From CAZDET01 sp964504335 (GTDB taxonomy: Bacteria; Bacteroidota; Bacteroidia; Chitinophagales; Saprospiraceae), in the NCBI GenBank assembly GCA_964504335.1, contig CAZDET010000023.1:4267-68266 (forward strand): a stretch of DNA of 64,000 nt. Reading direction: 5' to 3'. The notes under the pieces are model-generated. The model saw only the letters and a program-made list of their open reading frames with translations, did not search any database and was not told the origin of the DNA. Numbering within the stretch: position 1 is the first letter of the stretch; every line of letters begins with the position of its first letter. Positions 43,570-52,759 of the stretch are shown here, piece after piece. The position numbers were made by a program, and so were the translations under genes.

Positions 43570-46215
43570 ATGCTCACTATGTTTCGACTTGTACTCTCAC
43601 TAAGTTGCCTGTTTCCCATTTTCCTCTCTGCCCAAATCGATTTGACGCCGGAGCGCTACGATTTCGAACCGGATATTCCCTACAATTCGGCGATCCAAAC
43701 GCCGGCTGCGTTTCTTGGTTACGAACTGGGCGACCGCTTCACGATCTACGCCGATGCTACCGATTATTTCAACTACCTGGCAGAAACCTCCGATCGGGTA
43801 TTGATCAATCAGTACGGTACGACCTACGAAGGGCGTCCGTTGTACAATCTCGTTATTTCCAGCGCGGATAATATCAGCCAAATTGACCGCATTCAGGAAG
43901 AACACATGCAACTCCTGGAGTCGGCCAACCTATCGGCTGAGGAGCAACAACAACTCGCTGCCAATCTTCCCACCTTCACCTCCTTTAGCTACAACATCCA
44001 CGGAAACGAAGCCAGCAGCACCGAAGCGGCTATGCAGGTCGCCTACCGCCTGGCCGCAGCTACCGACGACGAAACCTCGGCAGTGCTGGACGCCTCAGTA
44101 GTCATCATGTTCATCTGTATCAATCCGGACGGACGCGATCGCTACATCTATTGGTACAACGGCATGGCCCGTGCCCTTCCGGCTACCAATCCGGACGAAC
44201 TTGAGCACTACGCGCCCTGGCCGAATGGCCGCACCAATCACTATTGGTTCGATCTGAACCGCGATTGGGTGTGGGGCGTGCATCCGGAAAGCCGTGGGCA
44301 CACGAGCGAATACCAACGCTGGATGCCCCAGGTACACGTCGATTACCACGAGCAGGGCTACAACGCCAATTATTTTACCGCCCCAGGTACAACACCCCGC
44401 AACCTGCTCCTGCCCGATAATTACGAAGCCTTTTCCGATACCTTCGGGCGGGCTAACATCGCCGAGTTTGATCGCTTCGGGCTGAACTACTTCACTCGAG
44501 ATGCCTTCGATTTTTATTATCCCAGCTACGGCTCCAGCTATCCCAGCGTTATGGGCGCCATCGGCATGCTCACCGAACAGGGCGGTATCGCCGCCGGCCG
44601 CGCCGTGGAGACCAACGACGGATTCGTATTACTTCTCCGGCAGCGAGTATTCGATCACTACATCACGTCCATTGCCACCATCAAGAAAGCGGCTGAGCGA
44701 CGTCGGGAGCTACTGGAATACAGTATAACCGCGTGGGACCCCGCCACCGATAAGGCCGAGGCACGTACCTACTATTTCCCGGCGGATGGCGGTATGTACC
44801 TAACCGACGTAGTGAAAATGCTCCTCATGAACGGTATCGACGTAGAACAGACGACGACAGCTACCAACTTAAGCGGTGTAATGGACTTCCGAAGCGGAGA
44901 CCAAATGAGTGTGGCTCTTCCGGAAGGTAGTTATGTCGTTCGGGCCGATCAGCCCCGGCACCTGTTTATTCAGAGCGTCTTGGGGCGCAATCTGGAAATT
45001 GAAGATAGCGTGATGTACGACATGTCGACCTGGTCGGCTCCCATTGCCTATAATATCGAAGCCTACACCGGTACCACCGCCGCTACGGTTGCCACTCAAG
45101 CGGTGGAATCTGCAGATTGGACCGGCACAGTACTCGGAGCGGGGGCCAGCCCCGTGTATGCCTACGTCATCGATTGGAACCAACGCTGGGCACCCCGGGC
45201 CCTGGCAATGCTCTGGGAGAAAGGCTATCGGGTGCGGTCGGCCATTTCCGAATTTGAATTCAGAGGGCAGAAATATCCCGCAGGCTCCCTGATTGTACTA
45301 CGTGGTAGAAACCTGGAGCGAGCAGACAGCCTGGCCCGGCATATGGCCGAAATTGCGGCGGCAGCGCCGGTAAACATCCAGGCATTTTCTACAGGTAGAA
45401 TGGATGCCGGCTACGATCTGGCTTCCACCCGTAATGTGCCGGTGAAGCAACCAAAGGTGGCCATGCTCGTAGAGCCACCGTTCGATACCTACACCAGCGG
45501 GCAGATATATTTTCTTTTCGATCAGGATACCCAACTGCCCGTCGATCGGGTGCGGGCCTCCGACCTGTTGCAAACCGATCTGCCCAAATTCGGGCAGCGC
45601 TACGGATACGCCAATTTGAATGACTACGACGTGCTCATTCTCCCGGATGGGGGTAATGATCTTTCCGCCCTGTTTGGGAAAAGCGGAATGCCGCAGCTAA
45701 AAAACTGGATTCAGCAAGGAGGTACCGTAGTCGCTCTGGAAGCAGCCGCTTTGTTTTTTACGAAGCAATCGAAGTTTAATGAACTCGAGGCCCTCGTCAA
45801 CGAGCGCGATTCCTCCGAAGCAGCCAGCCTTCTGCAATATGGTGACCGCACGGATTATTACGGAAAGAAAAATATTCCCGGATCGGCTCTGAATGCGAGT
45901 ATTGACACCACCAATCCACTCGGCTTCGGCCTGGAGCCGAAGGTCTACACGCTCAAATTTGGAACTAGCGCGCTGCAGCCCGACGCGCGCTTGCAATCAG
46001 TGGGCCGATACGCAGATGATACGGACAATTTACTCGTCGCCGGCTACGCCGCTTCCGATAACCTGGAGCGTTTGGCGGGCAAGACCTTTGCCGGCGTTAT
46101 GTCTATGGGAGCCGGAAAGATTGTATATCTACTCGACAACCCGCACTACCGGATGTTTTGGCGAGGGCCGAGCCGAATGATGCAGAATGCAGTCATGTTA
46201 GTACCCGGATTTTAA
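43570..46215 (+). CDS. Secreted M14 family zinc carboxypeptidase
   Basis: An 881-residue secreted peptidase. A signal peptide (MFRLVLSLSCLFPIFLSAQ, from ATG 43579 or 43570) is followed by the M14 domain. Zinc ligands are in NIHGNEASSTEAA (His and Glu, about residue 143) and in VHVDYHEQG (about 256). INPDGRDRY and DLNRDW are the substrate-binding segments. The C-terminal half is a beta-rich and flavodoxin-like region (VLILPDGGNDLSALFG) typical of the large Bacteroidota M14 proteins. The sequence ends at MLVPGF without a sorting domain, so it is probably periplasmic. The SDR gene follows after four bases. Confidence 0.93.
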   Translation: MLTMFRLVLSLSCLFPIFLSAQIDLTPERYDFEPDIPYNSAIQTPAAFLGYELGDRFTIYADATDYFNYLAETSDRVLINQYGTTYEGRPLYNLVISSADNISQIDRIQEEHMQLLESANLSAEEQQQLAANLPTFTSFSYNIHGNEASSTEAAMQVAYRLAAATDDETSAVLDASVVIMFICINPDGRDRYIYWYNGMARALPATNPDELEHYAPWPNGRTNHYWFDLNRDWVWGVHPESRGHTSEYQRWMPQVHVDYHEQGYNANYFTAPGTTPRNLLLPDNYEAFSDTFGRANIAEFDRFGLNYFTRDAFDFYYPSYGSSYPSVMGAIGMLTEQGGIAAGRAVETNDGFVLLLRQRVFDHYITSIATIKKAAERRRELLEYSITAWDPATDKAEARTYYFPADGGMYLTDVVKMLLMNGIDVEQTTTATNLSGVMDFRSGDQMSVALPEGSYVVRADQPRHLFIQSVLGRNLEIEDSVMYDMSTWSAPIAYNIEAYTGTTAATVATQAVESADWTGTVLGAGASPVYAYVIDWNQRWAPRALAMLWEKGYRVRSAISEFEFRGQKYPAGSLIVLRGRNLERADSLARHMAEIAAAAPVNIQAFSTGRMDAGYDLASTRNVPVKQPKVAMLVEPPFDTYTSGQIYFLFDQDTQLPVDRVRASDLLQTDLPKFGQRYGYANLNDYDVLILPDGGNDLSALFGKSGMPQLKNWIQQGGTVVALEAAALFFTKQSKFNELEALVNERDSSEAASLLQYGDRTDYYGKKNIPGSALNASIDTTNPLGFGLEPKVYTLKFGTSALQPDARLQSVGRYADDTDNLLVAGYAASDNLERLAGKTFAGVMSMGAGKIVYLLDNPHYRMFWRGPSRMMQNAVMLVPGF

Positions 46216-46219
46216 CCGC

Positions 46220-46993
46220 ATGGATTTACTGCTGGCAGATAAAACAATCCTGGTCGGGGGGGCGAGTAGCGGACTGGGGCGTGGAGTGGCCGAAGTATTG
46301 CTGAAGGAGGGGGCCCGCGTTGTAGCCGTGGCCCGTAATCCATCACCGCTGGCGGCTGTACAGGCAGATTATCCCCGCCATCTGCTGCTGCATGCCGGCG
46401 ATCTGACGAAGCCGGCAACTATCGAGGCGCTGCTTGAAACGTACGGCCCCGATTTATCGGGCGCACTCATTAATGCCGGCGGCCCCCCGGCGGGTGCCGC
46501 GGTAGATTTATCGCTCGACGATTGGGATGCCGCCTACCGCAGCGTGCTGCGCTGGAAAGTGCAACTCATCAATGGGATGATTCCGTACTTACAGAAGCGG
46601 TCCTTCGGGCGCATCTTGCTGGTGGAGAGTATGTCGGTGAAACAGCCGGTAGCGAATCTAGTCCTGAGCAATAGTTTCCGCCTGGCAGTCGTGGGATACG
46701 TGAAGACCTTGGCGTCCGAAATCGCCTCTTCAGGTATTACCCTGAATATGCTCGCGCCGGGATTCCACGATACCCCTCGGATTCAGCAACTGATGGTAGC
46801 TAATCATCACCGCAGCGGACGGCCATTAGCGGAGCTTCGGCAAGCTATGTACGATCAGATTCCAACTGGTCAGCTCGGTGCTACCGAAGATTTCGGGGCG
46901 CTGGCGGCCTGGCTGTTCAGCCCCCACAGCCGCTACCTAACTGGGCAAACGATCAGTGTGGATGGGGGCGTCGTCAAAGGGACGTTCGGGTAG
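46220..46993 (+). CDS. SDR family oxidoreductase with atypical active site
   Basis: A 257-residue Rossmann-fold protein resembling FabG-like reductases: TILVGGASSGLGRGVAEVLL at the N-terminus binds NAD(P). INAGGPPAG replaces the usual NNAG. The substrate region is LLVESMSVKQPVANLVLSNSFRLAVVGYVKTLA. The classical Tyr-x3-Lys is replaced by Ser-Asn-Ser-Phe-Arg at the corresponding place. The same replacement is known in a sub-group of SDR proteins with SVKQP motifs, so it is not a sequencing fault. Activity is uncertain. It lies four bases after the M14 gene and converges on eboF. Confidence 0.87.
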   Translation: MDLLLADKTILVGGASSGLGRGVAEVLLKEGARVVAVARNPSPLAAVQADYPRHLLLHAGDLTKPATIEALLETYGPDLSGALINAGGPPAGAAVDLSLDDWDAAYRSVLRWKVQLINGMIPYLQKRSFGRILLVESMSVKQPVANLVLSNSFRLAVVGYVKTLASEIASSGITLNMLAPGFHDTPRIQQLMVANHHRSGRPLAELRQAMYDQIPTGQLGATEDFGALAAWLFSPHSRYLTGQTISVDGGVVKGTFG

Positions 46994-47051
46994 ATAGGGG
47001 GGGGTGAGTATTTACCAGTCTAGTCATGCAAGGAGCTACCGGATCAAACGT

Positions 47052-48425
47052 CTATACCCCAATGGTAGTCAGGAGCAATTTATGCACCTGCGTCGCAGAA
47101 ATGACCGCTTCGCTTACCGCCCCGCCAATCAGGACCGGCCAATCTGCCTGGTCTTCCGGTCGGCGGCCGTGCGAGCCCTTGACGAGCGTCGCATCGAGGG
47201 GGATTACGTCCATCAGGTAGCGGAACCCCAGCTTTTTTCGGGCCAGGGTGGCGCCGATCTTGAGCATCGGTAATTTGATCTTGGGATCGACAAACATTTC
47301 CACCGGATCGTAGCCGGGTTTTCGATGGATATCGACAATGCGGGCAAAGTCAGGTGCTTTGGCATCGTCCAACCAGTAGTAATAGGTAAACCAGCTATCG
47401 GCATCTGCCACAACCACGAAGTCTCCGGCCCGGCTGTGGTGGAGGCCAACTTGCGCACGGGCCTCGCCCTCGTAAACGTGTTCCACTCCGGGCGTTTTTT
47501 CCAACAGTTCCCGAACCTGCGATCGCCTGGATGGATCGTTGAGGTAGACGTGCGCAATTTGGTGATCGGCCACGGCAAAGGCAGGGCTGGCACCGGCATC
47601 CAACAATTCCCAGGTCTGCTCGCGTCGAATCTGAAGGAGCCCGGCCTCCCGCAGCACGCGATTTAAATGTACTGGACGGTGTACGTCCGTAATACCATAT
47701 TCACTTAGCACAACCACTTCAGCGCCCCGATCTTCGAAAAAGGAGATCAAATCTGAACAAACTTTATCGATTTCCCGGAGATCCTTCTGAAGAATGTCCC
47801 AGTTGTGTCCGTGCCGCTGGATGTTGTAATCGAGGTGGGGCAAATAGATGAGCATCAAGTCGGGTTGATGCCAGGTTTCGGTTAGCTTGGCAGCATCTGC
47901 AATCCATTTGCTGGAGGAAATATCAGTAGCCGGCCCCCAGAATTTAAACAGCGGGAACGTTCCTAGTTTTTCCTGGAGCCGGTCGCGCAACTCGGCGGGA
48001 TAGCTGTACACATCGGGAATTTTCAACCCGTTGGCCAGGTAATTGGGTCGGGGCGTCACGCTGTAATCTACCGTAGAGTACATATTGTACCACCAGAAAA
48101 GGTTAGCGGCGGTAAAGCCGGGGTCGCTCCGACGGAGCGTCTCCCAGATCTTCTCCGCCTGCACGAGTTTATTGGATTGCCGCCAGAATTTGACCTCGCA
48201 TTCTTCCTTGAAGTACCATCCGTTGCCTACGATCCCGTGTTCGGTGGCCTGCTTGCCGGTAAGGTAGGTGGCTTGTGCTGTACAAGTTACCGCCGGCAGC
48301 GTTGGCTCGATGTAGCGCACCTGGCGTTTTTCTGCCCAGGCGTGCAAAAACGGAGTATAGGAAGGGTGAATGAGTCGTCGGCTGAGACCGACGACATCGA
48401 TGACAACAGTCTTGCGAAGCGGCAT
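47052..48425 (-). CDS. eboF: EboF-like alkaline phosphatase / nucleotide pyrophosphatase family protein
   Basis: A 457-residue protein of the type I phosphodiesterase/nucleotide pyrophosphatase superfamily, last gene of the ebo cluster. VVIDVVGLSRRLI gives the first metal Asp. PAVTCTAQATYLTGK contains the nucleophilic Thr. YLPHLDYNIQRHG and LVKGSHGRRPED supply further Asp and His ligands. The canonical SDHG motif reads LSEYGITD, so one Asp-His metal pair is missing. In other ebo clusters this gene follows eboE, as here (28-base gap). In cyanobacteria the cluster is needed to move scytonemin monomer to the periplasm. The substrate in this organism is unknown. Confidence 0.85.
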   Translation of the reverse strand: MPLRKTVVIDVVGLSRRLIHPSYTPFLHAWAEKRQVRYIEPTLPAVTCTAQATYLTGKQATEHGIVGNGWYFKEECEVKFWRQSNKLVQAEKIWETLRRSDPGFTAANLFWWYNMYSTVDYSVTPRPNYLANGLKIPDVYSYPAELRDRLQEKLGTFPLFKFWGPATDISSSKWIADAAKLTETWHQPDLMLIYLPHLDYNIQRHGHNWDILQKDLREIDKVCSDLISFFEDRGAEVVVLSEYGITDVHRPVHLNRVLREAGLLQIRREQTWELLDAGASPAFAVADHQIAHVYLNDPSRRSQVRELLEKTPGVEHVYEGEARAQVGLHHSRAGDFVVVADADSWFTYYYWLDDAKAPDFARIVDIHRKPGYDPVEMFVDPKIKLPMLKIGATLARKKLGFRYLMDVIPLDATLVKGSHGRRPEDQADWPVLIGGAVSEAVISATQVHKLLLTTIGV

Positions 48426-48453
48426 GCTCTACTATTTGCAAGTCGTGCGGTTG

Positions 48454-49719
48454 CTACCGACTAACCGCAATGGATTCGCCGGAATATACCTTTTTTCCGT
48501 TCGTGACCAAAGGTGATTGGAGGGCATCGATTAACCATTGCATTTCCCGGACAATCGATTCCCGAAGATCAAATTGCAGATTGGCCGGCAAGACTGACCA
48601 GGTGTAGGTTTCCACTTCTAATTGATGGATGGCCTTTTCCGCACGAAGCACTCGAAGTACTTCGTAAATAGCGGATTGCGTGGAATGAAGCTCCTGGTAT
48701 TTCTCCAGAAAAACAGGCACGTGGTAGTGGATGCGCCATTCTTCACAATTATCTATTCCTGCCTGCAGAAGTGCCGGCGGAAGATCCGGATAGTGGATCA
48801 ACCCCTGCTGCGCGGTCCTGCCAACGACCTGGTGCAGATAGGTCGATTCGGCAAAGGGAGCTAGGGCTTGCCGAATGACGTTTGCGTCTTGCTCGGTCCA
48901 GTCTACTTTCAGGGCCGCGCTTACCTGGAACTTCCCAATCTGGATACCCGCAGCTCGGAATGCTTTCAGGGCCTCCGCGTGATCCTCGTACACGAGCGCA
49001 AAGTGGCAAATGTCGTAGCAGACCCGTAGGTGTTTGCGCAGGATGACCTCCGCCTGCTCGGGTTGGATACCGAGTTTTTGACACAGGTACGCTCCTCCCA
49101 CCGGGAATAGGTAATCCTCAAAAAAAGCGATGGTCTCCGCGGTATTTTCGAGGAGACCATCCGGCTCGGGTTCAATGTCCAGGTGGAGTGTCCGGCCGGT
49201 TTCCTGCTCGAGAATGTGCAAATGGGCGCAAACCTCCGCCAGCTGGCGGGCAGATACCTGAAAAGCTTGATCTATCTGTTTGTCTGAATCAAACCAAGGT
49301 TTGTACGACAGAGGAGACGTGGAGATACCTCCCTCCACCTCCGACGGGAGCCAGTCAACCATGAGGTCGAATAGTCGTAGGGTATACTTCAGGCGTTCAG
49401 GATGCCGCCAATCGGGCTGATGAACGAGGTCTTTTACCGTTTGCCCGTGAAAGTTGCCAAACGGAAAGCCATTCATCGTAAAGACGAAACAGTGGTTTTC
49501 CCGAAGCCAGTGCCGGAAAATTCGGCGCTCGTTTGGATCACCAGCCAGCTCGCGGCTAGCGCGATCCGAAAGCCGCAACCCGATCCCAAAGGGGTTTCGG
49601 GGAGAGAGCGATTCTTTGATGCTCAGCGTATGCCGCTGCAGTTGCTCCTTGACGGAGGCCCAGCTTTCCGCCGGATGAATATTCGTACAGTAGGTAAGAA
49701 GGTAGTTGTCTTGAATCAT
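48454..49719 (-). CDS. eboE: Metabolite traffic protein EboE
   Basis: A 421-residue TIM-barrel protein of the xylose isomerase-like group with the EboE-specific N-terminus YLLTYCTNIHPAESWASVKEQL. Internal segments include LHLDIEPEPDGLLE, VCYDICHFALVYEDH and GKFQVSAALKVDW, carrying Glu, Asp and His residues placed as metal ligands in sugar isomerases. The exact reaction is unknown. It is needed with the other Ebo proteins for export of certain aromatic metabolites. It lies 101 bases downstream of eboC, the only wide gap in the cluster and the place where eboD would be expected. Confidence 0.93.
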   Translation of the reverse strand: MIQDNYLLTYCTNIHPAESWASVKEQLQRHTLSIKESLSPRNPFGIGLRLSDRASRELAGDPNERRIFRHWLRENHCFVFTMNGFPFGNFHGQTVKDLVHQPDWRHPERLKYTLRLFDLMVDWLPSEVEGGISTSPLSYKPWFDSDKQIDQAFQVSARQLAEVCAHLHILEQETGRTLHLDIEPEPDGLLENTAETIAFFEDYLFPVGGAYLCQKLGIQPEQAEVILRKHLRVCYDICHFALVYEDHAEALKAFRAAGIQIGKFQVSAALKVDWTEQDANVIRQALAPFAESTYLHQVVGRTAQQGLIHYPDLPPALLQAGIDNCEEWRIHYHVPVFLEKYQELHSTQSAIYEVLRVLRAEKAIHQLEVETYTWSVLPANLQFDLRESIVREMQWLIDALQSPLVTNGKKVYSGESIAVSR

Positions 49720-49820
49720 TGCAAAAGGCCTCGTTATCGTTCGAAAGGATATTTCATTTTTACGGCAGCAAGCAAATTAAGTTAGCCTGAGCAGGTAGTT
49801 TCTGATAAAAAGAAACCGCT

Positions 49821-50693
49821 TCAGGTGACCGCAAAAAATTTGGCGAGGGTGAGTGACAAGGGGAGCAATCCCAAAATAAGAAATCCGTAGGGCAATCCAC
49901 TGAATCCAGCGGCGAGCGCTGCATCAAGAACGATCAGAGCCGTTACTCCGGCACGAACCGCCTGACGAATATCATTTGCCGAGAGGGTCGCGTGGGCCTT
50001 CCAAATTGAAGGGAACACCATATAAATAAACAAAACTGTTAATGGAACGGCTGAACGCCAATCATAGTACGGATGAAGGCCTAAAAAAATAGTTATCCCA
50101 ACGACCGATGCGTACAATCCTACCGCCGCGCGTACACTGGACCGATCACCGCCATTGACTTCGCCCCGACTGATTAGTGTAATGGCACCAATAAACAGAA
50201 GGGGGACAAAGCCCATCGGCCACCAAACCGCCAGCGCACCCGGAAATAGGCTGATGCCCAGGAGGAGATTAAAGGATCTACACAAACCCATGTTGACGGG
50301 CCCCCAGAAGGGATGGTGCTTACCGTAGGCATCGTATACCACCGCCAGCAAGGCCACCAATATTGCGATAAGCAGACTGACCGAATGAACGGCCCACGCG
50401 CTGCCAATTCCAATCAGCAATGCGCCCGAACCGAGGGCAATTGCCCCCGCCCGGGTTGCCGCACCGCTTGGAAGAGGGCGTTCGGGACGTTCTACGCAAT
50501 CCAATTCGTAGTCGAACACGTCATTGAACACAACTCCACCACCGTACAGGCCGCTGGTGCTGAGCAACAACCAGCCAATCGCGCCCAAATCGAAACAGGA
50601 TGGGTCCACCTGAGCGGCAATAGCGACTCCCAGCAAAATATCCGCCCAGGCGGTCAGAATATTGGCCGGGCGCAGCAGACGTAGATAGGCCAT
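49821..50693 (-). CDS. eboC: UbiA-like prenyltransferase EboC
   Basis: A UbiA superfamily membrane protein of about 290 residues with about eight hydrophobic helices. The first Asp-rich motif is NDVFDYELDCVERPERPLPSG (about residues 57-77). The second Asp region VYDAYGKHHPFWGPVNMGLCRSFNLLLG is less canonical, as is usual for EboC. It may transfer a polyprenyl group or simply use the fold for membrane handling of an aromatic substrate. ATG 50693 is the proper start, four bases after the eboB stop. The longer frame reaching 50729 overlaps eboB. Confidence 0.93.
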   Translation of the reverse strand: MAYLRLLRPANILTAWADILLGVAIAAQVDPSCFDLGAIGWLLLSTSGLYGGGVVFNDVFDYELDCVERPERPLPSGAATRAGAIALGSGALLIGIGSAWAVHSVSLLIAILVALLAVVYDAYGKHHPFWGPVNMGLCRSFNLLLGISLFPGALAVWWPMGFVPLLFIGAITLISRGEVNGGDRSSVRAAVGLYASVVGITIFLGLHPYYDWRSAVPLTVLFIYMVFPSIWKAHATLSANDIRQAVRAGVTALIVLDAALAAGFSGLPYGFLILGLLPLSLTLAKFFAVT

Positions 50694-50697
50694 GCTG

Positions 50698-51624
50698 CTA
50701 ATTGTGCACGATTTTAGAGGTATCGACATCTACCCGCGGTGTCTGGCCGCCCCTGAGCACGGAGTTGCCACTGTAGAGTTCCCGCTGATCGATGGCGTTG
50801 CCGCCTTCCCAATCGCTTTCCTTCATCTGGCCGCTCAGCCCGAAGACATCGAGCGCGTTTTGGTAGCACACTTTGTGGACGGTTTCCACTGGAATGCCTC
50901 GTTCCAGCATGAGTGCGGCCGTTATCGGAACCGCGAGTGGGTCGCTGACGCCCCAATCGGCAGCGCTGTCTACGATGATGCGGTCCGAGCCGTACTGCTG
51001 CACGATATCCACCATGCGTTCGCTTCCCATTTTGGTGAAGGGATAGATGGTAAAGGCCGCCCAGAAGCCGCGGTCGAGGACTTCCGCAACAGTCTCCTCA
51101 TTATTGTGATCTACGACTACCCAGGCCGGGTCGAGTTGGTGCTCCAGAGCAACGTCCATTGAGCGGGTCGTCCCGCGTTTTTTGTCCCGGTGGGGAGTGT
51201 GAATTTGGACGGGCAATTGGAATTCTTTGGCAAGTTCCAGTTGGAGCCGGTAGTACTTGTCTTCTGCTTCGGTTTGATCGTCGTAGCCAATTTCACCAAC
51301 GGCCACTACGCCTTCTTTACCGATGAATTTTGGAAGCAGGTCCATGACCTCCTCGGCCAGGGGTTCGTTGTTCGATTCCTTAGAGTTAAGCCCGATCGTA
51401 CAGTAGTGCTTAATGCCGAATTGGCTGGCCCGGAAACGCTCCCAGCCGACGAGGCTGCTGAAATAATCTTTGAAGGAGCCCACCGCCGTTCGGGGTTGGC
51501 CCAGCCAAAACGCAGGCTCGATAATGGCTACTATGCCCGCTTTGGCCATGGCCTCGTAATCATCGGTAGTACGCGAGGTCATGTGGATGTGCGGATCGAT
51601 AAATCGAAAAGTGTGATCTTGCAT
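50698..51624 (-). CDS. eboB: TatD family metal-dependent hydrolase EboB
   Basis: A 308-residue TIM-barrel amidohydrolase. Ligand motifs are DPHIHM (HxH), VGEIGYDD (Glu), QIHTPH (His), VVDHNNEE (His) and DSAADWG (Asp). It would hydrolyse a small-molecule or phosphoester bond. TatD relatives can be nucleases, but cluster members are thought to act on metabolites. It begins six bases after the eboA stop and its own stop lies four bases before eboC, so eboABC are translationally linked. Confidence 0.92.
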   Translation of the reverse strand: MQDHTFRFIDPHIHMTSRTTDDYEAMAKAGIVAIIEPAFWLGQPRTAVGSFKDYFSSLVGWERFRASQFGIKHYCTIGLNSKESNNEPLAEEVMDLLPKFIGKEGVVAVGEIGYDDQTEAEDKYYRLQLELAKEFQLPVQIHTPHRDKKRGTTRSMDVALEHQLDPAWVVVDHNNEETVAEVLDRGFWAAFTIYPFTKMGSERMVDIVQQYGSDRIIVDSAADWGVSDPLAVPITAALMLERGIPVETVHKVCYQNALDVFGLSGQMKESDWEGGNAIDQRELYSGNSVLRGGQTPRVDVDTSKIVHN

Positions 51625-51630
51625 GGGGTC

Positions 51631-52509
51631 TTATTTTTTTTCGGGAAGAGGAGCAGCGTCTAGTGCCTTTCCAATGCCTTCCCAGCTATCCGGATGTGGT
51701 TTCTTTAAATCAGGGTATTTCCTTTTCAGGGATTTCACGCCAGAGTATTCGGCGTCGCGGCAGACGAGGGCGGCAGCGGCGCGCTCCAGGGGGAGATCCG
51801 AGCTTGCCAGCCGTTCCAGCGATTCCACTAAAGAGTCGTTGAGAAAATGGGTGGCTGCCCGCCAGATTTCCGGGCTGACTAATCGCCCGGCGGCCCAGCG
51901 CTCCTCGGCATAATCCTGGATCATTCGGCTGAGCTCGGCGTTGGCCCGTCGTTCGATCCCAACGATGCGATAGAGCGGGCGCGCCATGAAGGCGGCCTTC
52001 AGGTACAATTGATTCCAGGCGGCCTCATCGAGGTAGTCAGCAGGGTAGGGGTTGCCCAAAGCAACTGCATCGAACACCGATACCATGTTCGTGCGGATAC
52101 CCTCCGCAGCAAAGCGGACGAATGCCTCCGGGAAGGGTAAAAAGGGCAGAGATAGATAAATCGCTTCAGTTTCCCGAAGATCCGCCGTATCGAAGAGATC
52201 CTGTATAGTCGCAAGTGCTTCCTTACTCGTTTCGTAGGGAAAACTGGCCAAAAAGGCTACCCGGCCGGCTTGATCTTTCGTCCAGTGATCGAAACGGGCT
52301 TCCGCAAAGGTATCCGGAAGCTTGGCCACCATTGATTGATATTGGAAGGAATCCCTCGGCAGCCACCTCGGGGCACTGCTAAAGAGCCGTTGGAGCAGGC
52401 GCTTATCTCTCGTTTGGAGCAATTGCTGGCGGTTGGTCTCCAGCCAATCGGTAGCCGAAGCAGAAAGCTGCTCGCGTAGGTGTTCGAAAAGCAATTCTGT
52501 TGCACTCAT
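51631..52509 (-). CDS. eboA: EboA domain protein
   Basis: A 292-residue, mostly helical soluble protein and the first gene of the ebo cluster. The segment YLSLPFLPFPEAFVRFAAEGIRTNMVSVFDAVALGNPYPADYLDEAAWNQLYLKAAFMARPL is the family signature (about residues 120-180). No catalytic motif is known. The cluster's function in other bacteria is metabolite export. It is preceded by a minus-strand intrinsic terminator about 50-85 bases upstream, so the ebo promoter probably lies in 52510-52560 or the leader is subject to attenuation. Confidence 0.9.
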   Translation of the reverse strand: MSATELLFEHLREQLSASATDWLETNRQQLLQTRDKRLLQRLFSSAPRWLPRDSFQYQSMVAKLPDTFAEARFDHWTKDQAGRVAFLASFPYETSKEALATIQDLFDTADLRETEAIYLSLPFLPFPEAFVRFAAEGIRTNMVSVFDAVALGNPYPADYLDEAAWNQLYLKAAFMARPLYRIVGIERRANAELSRMIQDYAEERWAAGRLVSPEIWRAATHFLNDSLVESLERLASSDLPLERAAAALVCRDAEYSGVKSLKRKYPDLKKPHPDSWEGIGKALDAAPLPEKK

Positions 52510-52560
52510 ACCAATGTAATAACGTAAGAATGGATAGAAGGTGTCAAAAATAAGTAGGCT

Positions 52561-52594
52561 AAAATAAAAAGTCCCCGACCGCGTGGTCGAGGAC
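52561..52594 (-). terminator. Intrinsic terminator upstream of eboA
   Basis: On the minus strand GTCCTCGACC (52594-52585), a four-base loop and GGTCGGGGAC (52580-52571) pair fully with one G:U. They are followed by TTTTTATTTT (52570-52561). This is a textbook intrinsic terminator, reading toward eboA and ending about 52 bases before its ATG. Nothing coding was seen in the about 165 bases between it and the terminator at 52760, so it either ends a small transcript or attenuates the ebo operon. Confidence 0.8.
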
Positions 52595-52759
52595 CTTAAC
52601 TATGAACAAACACTCACCCAATTTATCTTTGCTCCGTTAGGAGCTGTCAATCATTGCTTTTGACACCTCAAAGATGCCGGGCCGGCGGAAAAAAATCGGA
52701 CCAAATTTGGGAGATTTGTGACAGGGTTGACTCAACGGCTGAGGCAGCTTGAATAGTAC

